From JBBTYZ01 sp038061595 (GTDB taxonomy: Bacteria; Patescibacteriota; Minisyncoccia; UBA6257; GWB1-50-10), in NCBI GenBank assembly GCA_038061595.1, contig JBBTYZ010000026.1, forward strand, positions 1 through 13,741: a DNA stretch of 13,741 nucleotides, in the 5' to 3' direction. Positions 11,618 through 13,741 of the stretch are shown piece by piece (within the stretch, counting starts at the first letter, position 1; each line of letters opens with the position of its first letter). A program made the translations under genes and the position numbers. Under the pieces are notes generated by a model. It made no database searches. It was given only the letters and a program-made list of their open reading frames with translations, and was not told where the DNA came from.

Positions 11618-13720
11618 TTACCAGCTCGTAACAATCAACATTTTCTTATTTTTGACGTCGATGTTGCCATAAATTTCCTCCGTAACGAATGGCATAAAAG
11701 GGTGGAGCATTTTTAATGATTCAACGAGAATGGTTTCGAGTAATTTATATGCGGTGGCGCTTTCAATCACCTTATCACTTTTTAGTCTCGGCTTGGAGGT
11801 CTCAATAATCTTGTCGGCAAAATTGTGCCAAAAATAATGGTAGATTTTCTCTGACGCGAGATGAAATTCAAAATTCTCCAAGTGTTTAGTAACTTGCGAT
11901 TTAATTTTCTTTAAGTCGGTAAGGTTTTTCTTGTCATCCTTAGAGAACTTGGTTTTTATTTTTTTAAACTCAGGCTTGTTATTTATTAAAACGAATCGGC
12001 TCGCATTCCAAATTTTTGTTGAAAAATTGCGGTATCCGCGAATCTTTTCCTCGGAGATAACAATATCATTACCGGCGGTTCCGCCTACAACAAGCGCCAT
12101 TCTGACAGCATCGGTGCCGTATATTTCAGCGACACCCAGTGGGTCAATGACATTTCCCTTTGATTTGGACATTTTTTGTCGGTCTTTGTCTCGCACCAGG
12201 CCGTGAAGATAAACCGATTTAAAAGGAATCTTTCCGGTACGGTATAAGCCCATCATTATCATTCGGGCGACCCAGAAAAACAAAATGTCATAACCAGTTT
12301 CCATTACATCCGTTGGATAGAATTTTTTAAAGTCTGAACCCTTGGGGTAACCAAGTGTTAAAAACGGCCATTGAGAAGACGAAAACCAGGTATCAAAAAC
12401 ATCGGGGTCTTGTACCCAGCCTTCCCCAGGCGGGTTTTCCTCGCCCACAAATATCTCTTCGCCCCGAAACCACGCCGGTATTCTTATGCCCCAGACTATC
12501 TGACGAGAAATATTCCAATCCTTTATATTCTTTAGCCAGTGAAAATAAACTTTTTTTGATCGATCCGGATAAAATTTTATTTTGCCGCTCTGCACGGCTT
12601 TGATTGCCTTTTCTGCTAACGGCTTCATTTTTATAAACCACTGCGGTTTGGGAATCGGTTCCAGGGTAGAGCCACATTTGTAACAAGTGGCGATTTGGTG
12701 TTTATAATTGGGTTCGATTTTTTCCAGTATTCCAACTTCCTTCATTTTCAAAGCAATTTTTTCTCTCGCTTCCGCAACTTTTAAACCCTTAAATTCTCCA
12801 ACCTCTCCGATAAGTCGCCCACCTTCGTCTATTACAACTTTGGGTCCAGCTATCTCGTCTTTATGACGTTGCCAAATCTCAAAGTCGGTTGCGTCATGCG
12901 CTGGCGTAACCTTAACTACGCCCGTTCCGAACTTTGGATCAATCGCTTCATCGCTTATCACTTTGAATTTCAACGGTCCAAGAACACCGACGGCGTCTAT
13001 TGTTTTTCCAATGTAGTTTTTATAACGCTCGTCTCCCGGATTAACGGCGAGTGCCGTGTCTCCGAATTTTGTTTCTGGACGGACAGTCGCAATTGTGAGT
13101 GGACCATATTTTATGTAATACAGAGGATCCTCTCTTTCCACGTATTTAACTTCGAGATCCGAAAGAGCTGTGCGGTGTTTTGGACACCAATTTACTACTC
13201 GAACATCTCTATAAGCGAGTCCGTCATCGTACAATTTTTGAAATGTTTTATATACGCCACTTATGATGTCCGGATCCAACGTGAACTTTTCTCTGGACCA
13301 GTCACACGACGTACCTAATTTTCTGAGTTGGCCCTCCATAATCTTTTTATTGGATTGAGTGAAGTCCCAAATTTCTTTCCAAAGCTCTTCTCGTCCCATT
13401 TTGAATCTGTTGCGTCCTTCTTTATCAAGTTTTTTATCAAAGACCACCTGCGTTTCAAAGCCGGCGTGATCGGCTCCCGGAAGCCATAAGGTTTTTCTTC
13501 CACGCATACGATAAAATCTGGCCAAAATATCTTCTAGAGTTACAAAAACAGCATGCCCAAGATGCAATGCCCCGTTCGCATTTGGCGGTGGCATTATTAT
13601 AGTGAATGGTTTAGTGTTCTTTTTTTGGATCAGGTTGTCCGGATTAAAAAAGCCAGATCTTTCCCAGAGGTCATAAATTTTGTTTTCAACAAGTTTGGGG
13701 TCGTAATTCTTTTCCAACAT
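11618..13720 (-). CDS. valS: Valyl-tRNA synthetase, C-terminally short form
   Basis: ValRS attaches valine to tRNA-Val, and a tRNA-Val(UAC) gene lies in the same window. The 700-residue protein carries the class I HIGH motif as HLGH (53-56), the editing domain with TVRPETKFGDTALAV and THPAHD-type VTPAHDATDF, a CYKCGSTLEPIPKPQWF segment, SRQIVWG, and KMSKS at 516-520. After KMSKS only 180 residues follow, ending shortly after HPFMPFVTEEIYG. E. coli ValRS (951 aa) has close to 400 there, so the end of the anticodon-binding region and the C-terminal coiled-coil arm are missing. This is not a recent break, since the next gene begins one base after the TAA stop. HAGFETQ replaces the commoner HAGIATQ. 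The ATG at 13720 fits the family N-terminus, with a -10 ending 6 nt before it. Confidence 0.97.
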   Translation of the reverse strand: MLEKNYDPKLVENKIYDLWERSGFFNPDNLIQKKNTKPFTIIMPPPNANGALHLGHAVFVTLEDILARFYRMRGRKTLWLPGADHAGFETQVVFDKKLDKEGRNRFKMGREELWKEIWDFTQSNKKIMEGQLRKLGTSCDWSREKFTLDPDIISGVYKTFQKLYDDGLAYRDVRVVNWCPKHRTALSDLEVKYVEREDPLYYIKYGPLTIATVRPETKFGDTALAVNPGDERYKNYIGKTIDAVGVLGPLKFKVISDEAIDPKFGTGVVKVTPAHDATDFEIWQRHKDEIAGPKVVIDEGGRLIGEVGEFKGLKVAEAREKIALKMKEVGILEKIEPNYKHQIATCYKCGSTLEPIPKPQWFIKMKPLAEKAIKAVQSGKIKFYPDRSKKVYFHWLKNIKDWNISRQIVWGIRIPAWFRGEEIFVGEENPPGEGWVQDPDVFDTWFSSSQWPFLTLGYPKGSDFKKFYPTDVMETGYDILFFWVARMIMMGLYRTGKIPFKSVYLHGLVRDKDRQKMSKSKGNVIDPLGVAEIYGTDAVRMALVVGGTAGNDIVISEEKIRGYRNFSTKIWNASRFVLINNKPEFKKIKTKFSKDDKKNLTDLKKIKSQVTKHLENFEFHLASEKIYHYFWHNFADKIIETSKPRLKSDKVIESATAYKLLETILVESLKMLHPFMPFVTEEIYGNIDVKNKKMLIVTSW

Positions 13721-13726
13721 TTTTTA

Positions 13727-13732
13727 ATTATA
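13727..13732 (-). promoter_or_regulatory. -10 element of valS
   Basis: The minus strand reads TATAAT, ending 6 nt before the valS ATG, with no Shine-Dalgarno site between. The -35 region lies outside the window. Spacing agrees with the other leaderless promoters here. Confidence 0.65.
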
Positions 13733-13741
13733 GCTATGATG

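Noticed and set aside
11617..11634. TTG start of the PrsW-like gene overlapping the end of valS
   Set aside because: It would add six polar residues before the first membrane helix; the ATG at 11616 is better placed, one base after the valS stop.
12863..13318. 151-codon open frame on the plus strand inside valS
   Set aside because: It lies antisense to the conserved editing and catalytic parts of valS, and its product shows no recognisable domain.

Overview
The window looks like a compact housekeeping segment of a small-genome bacterium, most probably a member of the Patescibacteria (candidate phyla radiation), perhaps Parcubacteria. This assignment is an inference. It rests on dense gene packing, a short valyl-tRNA synthetase, a membrane pyrophosphatase, several genes whose promoters leave no room for a 5' leader, and a proline-rich single-pass membrane protein of a kind common in that group. 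No marker gene in the window settles the taxonomy.

Layout. Positions 1-1460 (+) hold the 3' part of ftsH, followed after 6 nt by two tRNA genes: tRNA-Ile with the rare UAU anticodon and tRNA-Val(UAC). Facing them is a XerC/D-type tyrosine recombinase (1630-2520, -). A 163-bp divergent intergenic region with an inverted repeat and phased short repeats separates it from rpsO (2684-2950, +). Next on the + strand come a NYN-domain putative ribonuclease and pnp (3028-5623), a bitopic proline-rich membrane protein (5669-6745), nusA (6829-8013), an H+-pumping pyrophosphatase (8029-10020) and a 98-residue double-CxxC protein (10101-10397). A bidirectional terminator separates this block from a minus-strand block read right to left: valS (13720-11618), a PrsW-like membrane protease (11616-10918) and an Hsp20 chaperone (10898-10458).

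How the genes fit together. The themes are translation (rpsO, valS, two tRNAs), RNA turnover and transcription (NYN protein, PNPase, NusA), protein quality control (FtsH, Hsp20, PrsW-like protease), membrane energetics (pyrophosphatase) and chromosome maintenance (Xer). Nothing looks horizontally acquired, and there is no CRISPR array or insertion sequence.

The most notable signals are regulatory. Five genes (xer, rpsO, the 5669 gene, hsp20, valS) have a -10 hexamer ending only 6-7 nt before the ATG, which predicts leaderless mRNAs. The genes inside operons, or with a real leader, mostly keep Shine-Dalgarno sequences. Other points are the tRNA-Ile(UAU), which suggests AUA decoding without lysidine; a NYN nuclease-like gene inserted into the classical rpsO-pnp pair; a terminator-like hairpin just upstream of nusA; and a ValRS lacking the usual C-terminal arm.
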